Origin: Salinicoccus luteus DSM 17002
Lineage (GTDB): Bacteria > Bacillota > Bacilli > Staphylococcales > Salinicoccaceae
Length of the DNA stretch: 64,000 nucleotides
Reading direction: 5' to 3'
Assembly (NCBI RefSeq): GCF_000712035.1
Contig: NZ_KL544008.1
Location: 156,544 to 220,543, forward strand
Position 1 is the stretch's first letter. Each line of letters begins with the position of its first letter. A model generated the notes under the pieces. The model saw only the letters and a list, made by a program, of their open reading frames with translations, was not told the DNA's origin and ran no database searches. The position numbers and the translations under genes were made by a program. Of the stretch, positions 26,398-34,123 are shown one piece after another.

Positions 26398-27054
26398 ATG
26401 GAGTTTTCAGCAAATCAATTTAAAAATTACTATAAAGAGATAGTGAGCATGGTTGAAGAGGAGAAAAATTACTTATGTGAGCTCGATCGTAAACTTGGAG
26501 ATGGAGATCATGGTGTAACAATGTCCATAGGTTGGCAAGCGGTCGATGAAAAGATTGATAATGAACTTTTAGAAGAAGAAGACTGCGGGAAAGTCAACAT
26601 TATGGTTGGAAAAACTTTTCTTAATGCAGTTGGTTCTTCTGTGGGACCGCTCTATGCTACTGGTTTTATGAGGGGGGGCAAAGTAGTCAAAGGTAAATCA
26701 GTAATCGGTGACAGTGATCTTGCAGAATTCTGGATAGCTTTTGCAAGAGGAATACAAGAGCGCGGCCAAGCAGAAGTAGGCGACAAGACAATGGTCGACA
26801 CGTTGGAACCTTTTGCGGATAAATTGGAATCTGTTTATGCGGAAACAAAGGATTTTCGCATAGCATTTAATGAAGCAGTGGAAGCGGGAGAAAAAGGAAT
26901 GCAATATACGAAGGACATCATTTCCAAAAAAGGAAGGTCCAGCCGACTCGGTGAACGATCAATCGGAGCACAGGATCCTGGAGCTACTTCTGCATATTTG
27001 ATTCTTGCAACTTTCCAGAATTTTATTAAGTCTCATACTGCTCAAGTGGGTTGA
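26398..27054 (+). CDS. dhaL: Dihydroxyacetone-kinase-type subunit DhaL (nucleotide-binding)
   Basis: A 218-aa DhaL-domain protein. LDRKLGDGDHGVTMSIGW near residue 28 supplies the Asp/His magnesium-ADP ligands, and SRLGERSIGAQDPGATSAYLI near the end closes the nucleotide site. No DhaM (PTS phosphodonor) gene lies in the operon or elsewhere in the window, so either DhaM is encoded elsewhere or this pair uses ATP directly. Ribosome site AAAAGGAGGAATCCACTA, start ATG 26398. Last gene before the terminator at 27101. Confidence 0.92.
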   Translation: MEFSANQFKNYYKEIVSMVEEEKNYLCELDRKLGDGDHGVTMSIGWQAVDEKIDNELLEEEDCGKVNIMVGKTFLNAVGSSVGPLYATGFMRGGKVVKGKSVIGDSDLAEFWIAFARGIQERGQAEVGDKTMVDTLEPFADKLESVYAETKDFRIAFNEAVEAGEKGMQYTKDIISKKGRSSRLGERSIGAQDPGATSAYLILATFQNFIKSHTAQVG

Positions 27055-27100
27055 GCCATACTCTAAAACAGATAAAACTGGTTGAATACTCTAATTGAAT

Positions 27101-27134
27101 GAATCAGGAATGCATATTTCTGATTCTTTTTTTT
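27101..27134 (+). terminator. Terminator after dhaL
   Basis: GAATCAG (27101-27107) and CTGATTC (27120-27126) form a stem whose inner A/T bases can also pair, followed by eight T residues. It ends the first transcript of the island and implies a separate promoter for rpiB. Confidence 0.85.
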
Positions 27135-27143
27135 AAAACTTCA

Positions 27144-27191
27144 AACGAAAGAAAACGAAAAATAAATGAAACTAAAAATATTAAAACGAAA
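27144..27191 (+). promoter_or_regulatory. Phased AACGAAA operator array before rpiB
   Basis: AACGAAA at 27144-27150, 27154-27160 and 27185-27191, plus AATGAAA at 27165-27171. Spacing of 10, 11 and 20 bp puts all copies on one helical face. The word matches the repeats near the DeoR-type gene, so this second transcript is probably under the same repressor. Confidence 0.6.
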
Positions 27192-27238
27192 TTTAATGAG
27201 GATTTTATAAATTACTTATAAAAACGGAGGAATTGAAC

Positions 27239-27730
27239 ATGAAAATTGGTATCGGCAGTGATCATAACGGATTTGAGATGAAAGAAGCAGTCAAAAATTT
27301 TATACAAGAGTCAACAGAGTATGAACTGGTCGATTATGGCTGCCATTCTTGTGCATCAACAGATTATCCGGATGTAGCATTCGAAGTATCTGAAGAAATT
27401 AGCAAGGGAAATTTGGATAGAGGAATTCTTGTGTGTGGAACTGGTATTGGAGTGGCTATTGCTGCCAACAAGTACCCAGGGATTCGCGCTGCAACCGCTC
27501 ATGATGTGTACTCTGCAGAACGTGCTCAACTAAGTAATAATGCTCAGATTATAACAATGGGTGCCCAAATTATTGGAGAGGAAGTAGCTAAGAAGGTTGT
27601 AGAGGCATACTTGAATGTTGAGTGGGCAGATGGATCAAAACGCAAGGTGGACAAAATTATTGAAAAAGAGCAGGAGTTTGTTGGTCGCAGTTTTGAGAAG
27701 ATAGCCACTTCCAATAATTTGGACAGTTAA
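27239..27730 (+). CDS. rpiB: RpiB/LacA/LacB-family sugar-phosphate isomerase
   Basis: A 163-aa protein starting MKIGIGSDHNGFEMKEAV. DYGCHSCASTDYPDVAFEV is near residue 37 and GILVCGTGIGVAIAANKYPGIRAA near 65 with the catalytic cysteine, followed by AHDVYSAERAQLSNNAQIITMG. It interconverts aldose- and ketose-phosphates. Enzymes of this family also isomerise erythrulose-4-phosphate to erythrose-4-phosphate in tetritol catabolism (DerI/EryI). ATG 27239 with GGAGG 8 nt before is preferred to the TTG two codons upstream. Paired with glpX on the second island transcript. Confidence 0.92.
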   Translation: MKIGIGSDHNGFEMKEAVKNFIQESTEYELVDYGCHSCASTDYPDVAFEVSEEISKGNLDRGILVCGTGIGVAIAANKYPGIRAATAHDVYSAERAQLSNNAQIITMGAQIIGEEVAKKVVEAYLNVEWADGSKRKVDKIIEKEQEFVGRSFEKIATSNNLDS

Positions 27731-27749
27731 TTTGAAAGGGGGAAATCCA

Positions 27750-28706
27750 ATGCAATCATTATCACTAGAATTTTTAAGAGTGACTGAATCAGCTGCAATT
27801 GCATCATTACCTTGGGTTGGAAGAGGCGATAAAATATCTGCGGATGATGCCGCAACTACTGCAATGAGAAATGCATTGAACACTATTCCGATGCGAGGCA
27901 GAATTGTTATCGGCGAAGGTGAAATAGATAAAGCACCAATGCTTTATATTGGTGAAAGACTTGGAAAAGGTGGTGTTGTAGAGGTAGATATTGCTGTAGA
28001 TCCTATTGAAGGAACCACTCCAACTGTAAATGCACAAGAGAATGCAATAACCGTAATTGCAGCCGCCCCAAAAGGAAAACTTCTGCATGCTCCTGATATG
28101 TACATGGAAAAACTAGCTGTAGGACCGAAAGCTAAAGGGAAGATTGATATCGAAGCTTCGTTAATTGAGAATATGAAAGCAGTTGCCGAGGCAAATGGTA
28201 AGAATCTATCAGAACTGAACGTAGTGGTTCAGAATAGGCCACGGCATGCTAAGTATATTGACGAAATTAGAAAGTCTGGCGCCAAGGTTCAAGTCTTTAA
28301 TGATGGTGATGTCATTTATGCTGCCGCAACATGTATGGAACATATCGATATCGATATGTTCCTTGGTATCGGAGGGGCTCCGGAAGGGGTGTTGAGTTCA
28401 GTAGCAATTAAAGCTCTTGGTGGAGAAATGCAGGCAAAGCTAAAGCCTCAAGATGATTTGGAATCAAATCGCTGCAAAGATATGGGTATTGATAATCCGG
28501 AAGGAGTTCTTAAACTTGACCAGTTAGTAGAGTCGGATGAATGTATATTCATAGCGACAGGTCTAACAGACAGTTTTCTACTTAATGGAATCAAGTGCAG
28601 TGGGAGTTCTTATACCACTCACTCCATTCTAATTGATGGGAAAGATAAACAGCTGCGTTATATTGAAAGCGAACATAAGTTTGAGACTGCAGTACAGAGT
28701 GTCTAG
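27750..28706 (+). CDS. glpX: Fructose-1,6-bisphosphatase class II (GlpX)
   Basis: A 318-aa GlpX protein: FLRVTESAAIASLPWVGRGDK at the start, RIVIGEGEIDKAPMLYIGE near residue 50, VDIAVDPIEGTTPT near residue 78 (usual DPIEGTNLT; here Thr-Thr-Pro), and IGGAPEGVLSSVAIKALGGE near residue 200. It hydrolyses fructose-1,6-bisphosphate, or sedoheptulose-1,7-bisphosphate in some relatives, to feed the pentose phosphate cycle. In a catabolic island that delivers tetrose phosphate, it would supply fructose-6-phosphate for transketolase and transaldolase. ATG 27750 follows AAAGGGGGAAATCC. Confidence 0.92.
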   Translation: MQSLSLEFLRVTESAAIASLPWVGRGDKISADDAATTAMRNALNTIPMRGRIVIGEGEIDKAPMLYIGERLGKGGVVEVDIAVDPIEGTTPTVNAQENAITVIAAAPKGKLLHAPDMYMEKLAVGPKAKGKIDIEASLIENMKAVAEANGKNLSELNVVVQNRPRHAKYIDEIRKSGAKVQVFNDGDVIYAAATCMEHIDIDMFLGIGGAPEGVLSSVAIKALGGEMQAKLKPQDDLESNRCKDMGIDNPEGVLKLDQLVESDECIFIATGLTDSFLLNGIKCSGSSYTTHSILIDGKDKQLRYIESEHKFETAVQSV

Positions 28707-28729
28707 TATGTAAGCTAGAAAATTAAGAA

Positions 28730-28736
28730 AACGAAA
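28730..28736 (+). promoter_or_regulatory. AACGAAA word before transketolase gene
   Basis: A single AACGAAA in the 82-bp gap between glpX and the transketolase gene, the same word as in the operator arrays at 21753-21950 and 27144-27191. One copy of 7 bp alone is weak; it counts because of its place. Confidence 0.35.
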
Positions 28737-28788
28737 TTATTTGCTGGCATAAAGGAATTCAAATTTTACTAAGAGGGGAAATACCGTA

Positions 28789-30801
28789 ATGCCATTAACT
28801 CAAGTTTCTACAGAACAACTATCTATTAACTCTATTCGTACACTATCCATTGATGCTATTGAGAAGGCGAATTCCGGACATCCGGGATTGCCTATGGGTG
28901 CAGCTCCAATGGCTTACACACTGTGGACGAAATATATGGTGCACAACCCGAAACATTCCAGATGGTTCAACCGGGACCGTTTCGTCCTTTCTGCTGGTCA
29001 TGGTTCAATGCTACTTTACAGTCTGCTTCATTTATCCGGTTATGATGTGACGATGGAAGATTTAAAGAACTTTCGCCAATGGAAATCACGTACCCCAGGC
29101 CATCCTGAAGTACATCATACAGACGGGGTAGAAACCACTACAGGTCCGTTGGGGCAGGGGCTGGCTACTGCTGTAGGAATGGCTATGGCAGAAGCACATC
29201 TTTCTTCGGTATTTAACAAGGAAAATTTTCCTATTGTTGACCATTATACTTTTGCACTTATCAGCGATGGCGATTTGATGGAAGGTATTTCTCATGAGAC
29301 TGCTTCGCTTGCAGGTCATCTTGGGCTGGGCAAACTGATTGTGTTATACGATTCAAATGATATCTCTCTAGATGGAGAATTAAGCAAGTCATTTTCTGAA
29401 AATACACAAATGCGGTTTAATGCTTATGGATGGCAAGTGCTTAGAGTTGACGATGGTAATGATACCGAAGACATAGGCGAGGCTCTGAAAAAAGCAAAAG
29501 GCAACATTAATCAGCCTACATTAATTGAAGTTAAGACTACTATTGGTTTCGGTTCCCCAAACAAGTCGGGATCTTCTGAATCTCATGGTGCACCCCTCGG
29601 CGAAGAAGAAGCGAAATTGACCAAAGAATATTATGGTTGGACACATGAGTCTTTTGATGTGCCTAAGAGTGTATATAATGATTTCAATGAAAAAGTTATT
29701 AAAACAGGTATAGAGGCAGAAAGTAACTGGAACCATTTATTTGAAGAATATGAAGAAAAGTACCCGGAGGATGCCAGACAATTAACTTTAGCAATGAACG
29801 GTGAATTACCTCTAGATTGGGAAAGAACATTGCCGATATATGAAGAAGGTAGAGATGTACTCGCTACACGTGCTTCCTCAGGAGAAGTATTAAACGCGAT
29901 TGCTGAGGCTGTGCCGAATTTCATTGGAGGTAGTGCTGATCTTGCTGGATCAAATAAGACTCTGATTAAAAATCAGAAAGACTTCTCAAGGGAAAGTTTC
30001 GAAGGTCGCAATATCTGGTTTGGCGTAAGAGAATTCGCTATGGCTGCTGCACTTAATGGTATGGCGCTTCATGGTGGTCTTAAAGTTTATGCTGGAACAT
30101 TCTTCGTTTTCAGCGATTATCTTCGTCCGGCAGTGCGTTTATCTGCGATTATGCAATTGCCTGTCACTTATGTTTTTACACATGATTCGATTGCTGTGGG
30201 TGAAGATGGCCCTACTCATGAGCCAGTCGAGCACCTTGCATCTCTCCGTACAATACCTGGATTATCAGTGATTAGACCTGCAGATGCAAATGAAACACAA
30301 GCAGCATGGCGTCTTTCAATGAAATCTAAGGATAGGCCAACTGCATTGGTATTGACAAGGCAAGATCTTCCCACTCTCGAAGGCACACAAGAAAATGCAT
30401 ACAAAGGTGTGGAGAAGGGTGCATATGTGGTAAGTAAAGAAAACAAAGGCGAACTAGATGCAATTCTACTTGCTACTGGCTCTGAAGTTCAATTAGCTAT
30501 CAAAGCGAAAAAAGCTTTATCTGAAAAGGATATAAATGTTCGTGTGGTTAGTATGCCATCTTGGGACAGATTTGAAGGACAAGACGAAGCATATAAGGAT
30601 GAAATCATTCCTCCGAATGTGAAGAAGCGTCTCGGGATTGAAATGGCTTCTCGTTTCGGTTGGAGGGAGTACGTAGGAGATGAGGGCGAAGTCCTGGGAA
30701 TAGACAAGTTTGGAGCTTCGGCAAAAGGTGAGAAAATCATGGAAGAGTATGGGTTTACCGTAGAGAATATAGTGGAGATTGTAGAAGATATGCTAGTTTA
30801 A
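28789..30801 (+). CDS. tkt: Transketolase
   Basis: A 670-aa transketolase of normal length. Thiamine-diphosphate features: [14 protein letters not shown] near residue 30, [17 protein letters not shown] near 120, [24 protein letters not shown] near 157, and the pyrimidine-domain [16 protein letters not shown] near 417 with [16 protein letters not shown] near 475. It transfers two-carbon units and would channel erythrose-4-phosphate and pentose phosphates to glycolysis. It is AT-rich like the rest of the island and is probably an extra copy dedicated to the pathway, since a housekeeping tkt is expected elsewhere. Confidence 0.95.
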   Translation: MPLTQVSTEQLSINSIRTLSIDAIEKANSGHPGLPMGAAPMAYTLWTKYMVHNPKHSRWFNRDRFVLSAGHGSMLLYSLLHLSGYDVTMEDLKNFRQWKSRTPGHPEVHHTDGVETTTGPLGQGLATAVGMAMAEAHLSSVFNKENFPIVDHYTFALISDGDLMEGISHETASLAGHLGLGKLIVLYDSNDISLDGELSKSFSENTQMRFNAYGWQVLRVDDGNDTEDIGEALKKAKGNINQPTLIEVKTTIGFGSPNKSGSSESHGAPLGEEEAKLTKEYYGWTHESFDVPKSVYNDFNEKVIKTGIEAESNWNHLFEEYEEKYPEDARQLTLAMNGELPLDWERTLPIYEEGRDVLATRASSGEVLNAIAEAVPNFIGGSADLAGSNKTLIKNQKDFSRESFEGRNIWFGVREFAMAAALNGMALHGGLKVYAGTFFVFSDYLRPAVRLSAIMQLPVTYVFTHDSIAVGEDGPTHEPVEHLASLRTIPGLSVIRPADANETQAAWRLSMKSKDRPTALVLTRQDLPTLEGTQENAYKGVEKGAYVVSKENKGELDAILLATGSEVQLAIKAKKALSEKDINVRVVSMPSWDRFEGQDEAYKDEIIPPNVKKRLGIEMASRFGWREYVGDEGEVLGIDKFGASAKGEKIMEEYGFTVENIVEIVEDMLV

Positions 30802-31067
30802 TATTTTGTGGAATCATTTTTGAAGTGAATCGAATCTTTTATTTAGGAAAGAGTCGTAATCTGATTTTCTCGAATATATATGCTAATTCTTGAAGTTATA
30901 AATACAGAAACTTACATCTGGTTATCCTTGCTTTATTTGTGATTTGCAATCTTCACTTTCAAATCACCTGCATAATAAGGCCCTCAGCTAGCCGAGAGTC
31001 AAAGAAGTTGAGGTCACTTCCTACAATGTAGAGTATAGCAGATTCACCTTGTAGGAAGTAATAGTTT
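30802..31067. other. Non-coding right edge of the carbohydrate island
   Basis: No gene is visible. ACTTCCTACAA (31016-31026) and TTGTAGGAAGT (31049-31059) form a perfect 11-bp inverted repeat with a 22-nt loop, ending 8 bp before the duplicated gene end at 31068. It could be a weak terminator or a trace of the insertion event. Confidence 0.45.
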
Positions 31068-31187
31068 GGCATCTACGTTCCGGGCGTCGGTGGATTCAGG
31101 CATTCCGATACCGTCGTATTGACAGAGGACGGTGCCGAGATCATCACGGAGTACCCGCGGGATCTCGATAGTATGATCCTTAAGTAA
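31068..31187 (+). pseudogene. 3' remnant of a creatinase-like M24 gene (duplicate of 20715-20834)
   Basis: These 120 bp match the last 120 bp of the M24 gene at 20715-20834 with 14 mismatches and no gaps, including the stop-codon position (TAA versus TAG). Translation of the remnant differs in only 4 of 39 residues (I/V, E/D, F/L, E/K), so most changes are silent. The sequence evolved under selection as part of a real gene before it was cut off. No start codon or upstream coding sequence remains. The two copies bracket the AT-rich island as direct repeats. Confidence 0.85.
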
Positions 31188-31207
31188 TATTAATAGGACA
31201 TTTTAAA

Positions 31208-31249
31208 AAGCACCTTTGAGCTGACTGTTAAGGCTCAAGGGTGCTTCTT
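31208..31249 (+). terminator. Terminator after the M24 remnant
   Basis: AAGCACCTTTGAGC (31208-31221) pairs with GCTCAAGGGTGCTT (31233-31246), followed by CTTTG. It probably was the original terminator of the M24 gene. The 235 bp from 31250 to the lipoprotein start show no further feature. Confidence 0.7.
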
Positions 31250-31484
31250 TGTGCAGTCGTCAATTATCGAAATAGCTGTCGGGCAGTTTCAGCTGATATG
31301 CCTCTGCCAGTGTACGATGACAGGTGCACTTCGTATGTTACGGAATACGCCCCTGTTTTTAATTTATAATGTGCTCCTGGGCCCTTGCACGGGTATAGGA
31401 CGAGTAAGCATGGTTTTATCGTTTTCAGCAGGCATGGACATCAAGGTTCGAACCCTGCAATAGATGGAATGGGGAGAGGATGAT

Positions 31485-32309
31485 ATGACAGCAAGATGGC
31501 AGATGATGCTCATAGTGCTTCTATACCTTTCAGGATGTGGTATGGAGGAGGCAGAAGAAGCCGACTCCGAATCTGAAGAGGCAACAGAAGAGGTGACGGC
31601 TGAAGTGGAGGAGGCACCTGCGGAAGATTCGAAGACGCAAGAAGCACCTGTCGCCACGGAACCGATAACGCCCGAATCGATCATCGATGCGGTGGAGGCG
31701 CGTTCAGAGGCGCATGTCAACTACTTCCTCCACACCCGGGTATCAATGGAATACCAGGATGAGACCCAGGTGACGGAGACGAAGGAATGGTTTCATAGGG
31801 AAGGTGACAAGGATTTCGTCCGCCGGGAAGTGCAGACCGGAGATATGCCGGTACAATACTACGTGAGTGACGGCGAGGAATCATGGCAATACCAGGAAGG
31901 TGATTCGGTTGCATACGTAAGTGATGTGATGCGGGGCGGCGATATGATGGCGCGTCCGTCGGGCCTCATCGGCAACCGGCTCCGCAGCTACCAGGAGACC
32001 CATGAGACGGCGCTCGGTGAGCAGGTGGAGATTGCCGGGCATGACGGCCACCACATCACCTTTACGCCGAAAGAAGGCGGCACAGCTGCGCCTGCCCTGA
32101 CGGAAATGGATGTATATGTGAACATCGAAAATGGTCTGATCCTGAAGGAGGTCATGATGCTCGATGGCCAGCAGATGGTCTATGAACTGGTAGATTTCAA
32201 CGGGGAGGTCGAGCATTCAGCGGACCGCTATGAATTCGATGTACCGGATGATGTGGAGATCATAGACATGTCGGTCCCCGAGAATGACGAGGATCTCGAC
32301 AGTCTGTAG
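31485..32309 (+). CDS. Lipoprotein with LolA-like (DUF6612-type) domain
   Basis: A 274-aa lipoprotein. A short signal peptide ends in the lipobox LSGC (cysteine at residue 18), followed by a long acidic linker rich in Glu/Ala, then a globular domain with EWFHREGDKDFVRRE, GHHITFTPKEGG and VNIENGLILKEVM. The gene is paralogous to the lipoprotein at 54176: both share an acidic linker, EWFxxxGxxxFRKE-like segment, GHHxxFTPKE and a final EIID. LolA-like folds bind lipids, but the role of this family is not known. ATG 31485 has GGGGAGAGGATGAT upstream. A CGGACT/AGTCCG hairpin follows at 32321. Confidence 0.8.
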   Translation: MTARWQMMLIVLLYLSGCGMEEAEEADSESEEATEEVTAEVEEAPAEDSKTQEAPVATEPITPESIIDAVEARSEAHVNYFLHTRVSMEYQDETQVTETKEWFHREGDKDFVRREVQTGDMPVQYYVSDGEESWQYQEGDSVAYVSDVMRGGDMMARPSGLIGNRLRSYQETHETALGEQVEIAGHDGHHITFTPKEGGTAAPALTEMDVYVNIENGLILKEVMMLDGQQMVYELVDFNGEVEHSADRYEFDVPDDVEIIDMSVPENDEDLDSL

Positions 32310-32484
32310 AAATGGTTGTTCGGACTATGCGCAGTCCGGGCATATTTTATTTGAAGTCTTTTGACCCCATCGAGTAGATGGGGAGGGTAAAAAGATAATA
32401 AAAATATCGAGGAGTATATGGTATATCGTGTTCATGTTATGCTATAATCGGATTTGGATATTTCATCCGATACATATTGGGCAT

Positions 32485-32555
32485 GCCGACATAGTTTAAT
32501 GGTAGAACACAGCCATGGTAAGGCTGCAATGCGAGTTCGATTCTCGCTGTCGGCT
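32485..32555 (+). tRNA. tRNA-Thr (anticodon GGT)
   Basis: A complete cloverleaf: acceptor GCCGACA/TGTCGGC, D-arm GTTTAATGGTAGAAC, anticodon stem CAGCC/GGCTG with loop ATGGTAA (anticodon GGT), T-arm GCGAG-TTCGATT-CTCGC, discriminator T. CCA is not encoded. It stands alone. Confidence 0.93.
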
Positions 32556-32698
32556 TAGGTAGTCACATGATGGCCATCATTTCAATCGTTTGATACAACG
32601 GTTGGGAAGATGGTCTTTTTTCATGACTGTATGTATATCCATGCAGTATATGTCAGTGCTACAATGAATGAAGGATAAATAGTATGGAGGTTCAAAAA

Positions 32699-33136
32699 AT
32701 GTCAAACGTAGCAGGTTTCTGGATAAGACTTGGGGCACGGCTGATAGATGGTCTGCTGATCGGAATGGTGGTCGGGACACTCGTATTCCTGCTCCAGCTG
32801 GATACGGCCAGCCAGGCTGTCCAGACGGGTGAAAGCGTGCTCGCAGCGCTTTATTTTGTACTGATGCCGGTGTTCCTTTACGGTTACACAATTGCCAAGC
32901 GTGTACTCAATATCAGGATTGTAAGGAAAGACGGTTCCAATGTGGGCTTGGGGACGATGGTTATACGTGAAGTCATCGGCGGATTCATCTATGGCATCAC
33001 ATTCGGCATTGCACTCATCGTCTCGGCATTCATGGTGGGACTAAGAAAAGACAAGCGCAGTCTCCACGATCTTCTTGCCGGCACATATGTCACACATGAT
33101 AAACCGGCACACTGGGAACAGGAAAGCAAAGTGTAG
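32699..33136 (+). CDS. RDD family membrane protein
   Basis: A 145-aa protein of the RDD family. GFWIRLGARLIDGLLIGMVVG at the start holds the Arg/Asp signature in the first membrane helix, a second helix spans about 55-75, and a third covers the REVIGGFIYGITFGIALIVSAFMVG segment. The C-terminal KDKRSLHDLLAGTYV contains the conserved LHDxxAGT motif. RDD proteins are membrane proteins of unsettled function, some with Na+/H+ exchange activity. ATG 32699 with GGAGG 8 nt upstream is preferred to ATG 32684, which overlaps that ribosome site. Confidence 0.88.
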   Translation: MSNVAGFWIRLGARLIDGLLIGMVVGTLVFLLQLDTASQAVQTGESVLAALYFVLMPVFLYGYTIAKRVLNIRIVRKDGSNVGLGTMVIREVIGGFIYGITFGIALIVSAFMVGLRKDKRSLHDLLAGTYVTHDKPAHWEQESKV

Positions 33137-33202
33137 ATTCCCATCATATATTGGAAGGATGTATAATAGAAGTGAAGTTACATCCACAAATGGGGTGGTC
33201 TG

Positions 33203-33388
33203 ATGAAGACAATCAAATTATCTGATATGCGCAAGACGAATGCAGAGAGACGGGAAAAGGCAATCCGGGCAGTTAGACGCATCAATCCGGAATTCGTTCC
33301 CGGCATGCGCAGTCATGATCGAGCACGCATAAACAGTGATAAGCAGAAGATTCTTGAAGAAATGCAGGAGCGGGAAAATGACTTATAG
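33203..33388 (+). CDS. Small basic protein, first gene of a putative toxin-antitoxin-like pair
   Basis: A 61-aa highly charged protein (MKTIKLSDMRKTNAERREK start, many Arg and Lys, helical). It has a proper ribosome site (GGGGTGGTCTG) and its stop overlaps the next gene by 11 bp, the arrangement of coupled two-gene modules. No family is recognised. It could be the antitoxin or partner of the nucleotidyltransferase-like protein that follows. Confidence 0.65.
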   Translation: MKTIKLSDMRKTNAERREKAIRAVRRINPEFVPGMRSHDRARINSDKQKILEEMQERENDL

Positions 33389-33962
33389 CCTAGATGATGC
33401 CAAGGCTGATTTGGACGCAATTTCCCCTGAAGCCGACCTATTCGACAGGATGATGTGCGTATCCGGCATCGTCACAAAAATGATGGCCCAGCATGTCAAG
33501 GAGAGTGATATGCCCATCATCGTCGGCGGCTTTTCTTTGGAGATTTATACAGAAAGCGAATATACGACGCATGATATCGATTTCGTCACTTCAGCTTCCC
33601 ACTTGATGAAGGAAAAGTTGAGGGATATCGGTTTTGAAGACAACGCACGTATATTTCAGCATCAAAGGTTGAATGTTGCGATCGATATCGTCGACGACAC
33701 ATTGGAGCCTCCACATTATGAGGGGGTCATCAGATTGGAGTTCGGGGATGATAACTACGTGCTCGTGCAGTCCATTGAAGGAATTCTGTATGACAGGGTG
33801 CTGGACTATGACCGTAGGGACAACAGGGAATATGGCATCTACCTTATTGCCGCAAGATATGATGACATCGATTTTGAATATTTGAAGGACAGATTAAAGG
33901 TTGCTGATCCCGAGGCTCTTGCCGCCCTTGAAGAATGGGTGGAGGTTGCACGGGGAGAGTAG
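33378..33962 (+). CDS. Nucleotidyltransferase-fold protein (putative toxin or tRNA-modifying NTase)
   Basis: A 194-aa protein. MPIIVGGFSLEIYTESEYTTHDIDFVTS near residue 48 has the minimal nucleotidyltransferase signature: a Gly-Gly turn followed by D-x-D (HDIDF). AIDIVDD near residue 105 gives the third acidic position. It resembles the NTases of AbiEii/MenT-like and DUF6036-type systems. Start ATG 33378 with AGGAGCGGGA lies inside the preceding 61-aa gene. The role as toxin is inferred from the pair layout; a housekeeping nucleotidyltransferase cannot be excluded. Confidence 0.65.
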   Translation: MTYSLDDAKADLDAISPEADLFDRMMCVSGIVTKMMAQHVKESDMPIIVGGFSLEIYTESEYTTHDIDFVTSASHLMKEKLRDIGFEDNARIFQHQRLNVAIDIVDDTLEPPHYEGVIRLEFGDDNYVLVQSIEGILYDRVLDYDRRDNREYGIYLIAARYDDIDFEYLKDRLKVADPEALAALEEWVEVARGE

Positions 33963-34123
33963 CTGATATGGCCGGTACGGAAATCCGTATCGGCTTTTCA
34001 TTTGGAAAACCTAAAAAATTAAAATGTACTGAATATTCAGTTTATAAACGCCCATTTAGTGTAATAGTAACTATAGAGACGTTTTTTAGCAGAACGGTAA
34101 AACACTATAAGGGGGACGAGAAC

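Noticed and set aside
31420-31460. GGTTCGAACCCTGCA near 31450 resembles a tRNA T-loop
   Set aside because: Flanking bases do not form a T-stem on either strand and no acceptor or anticodon arm is present.
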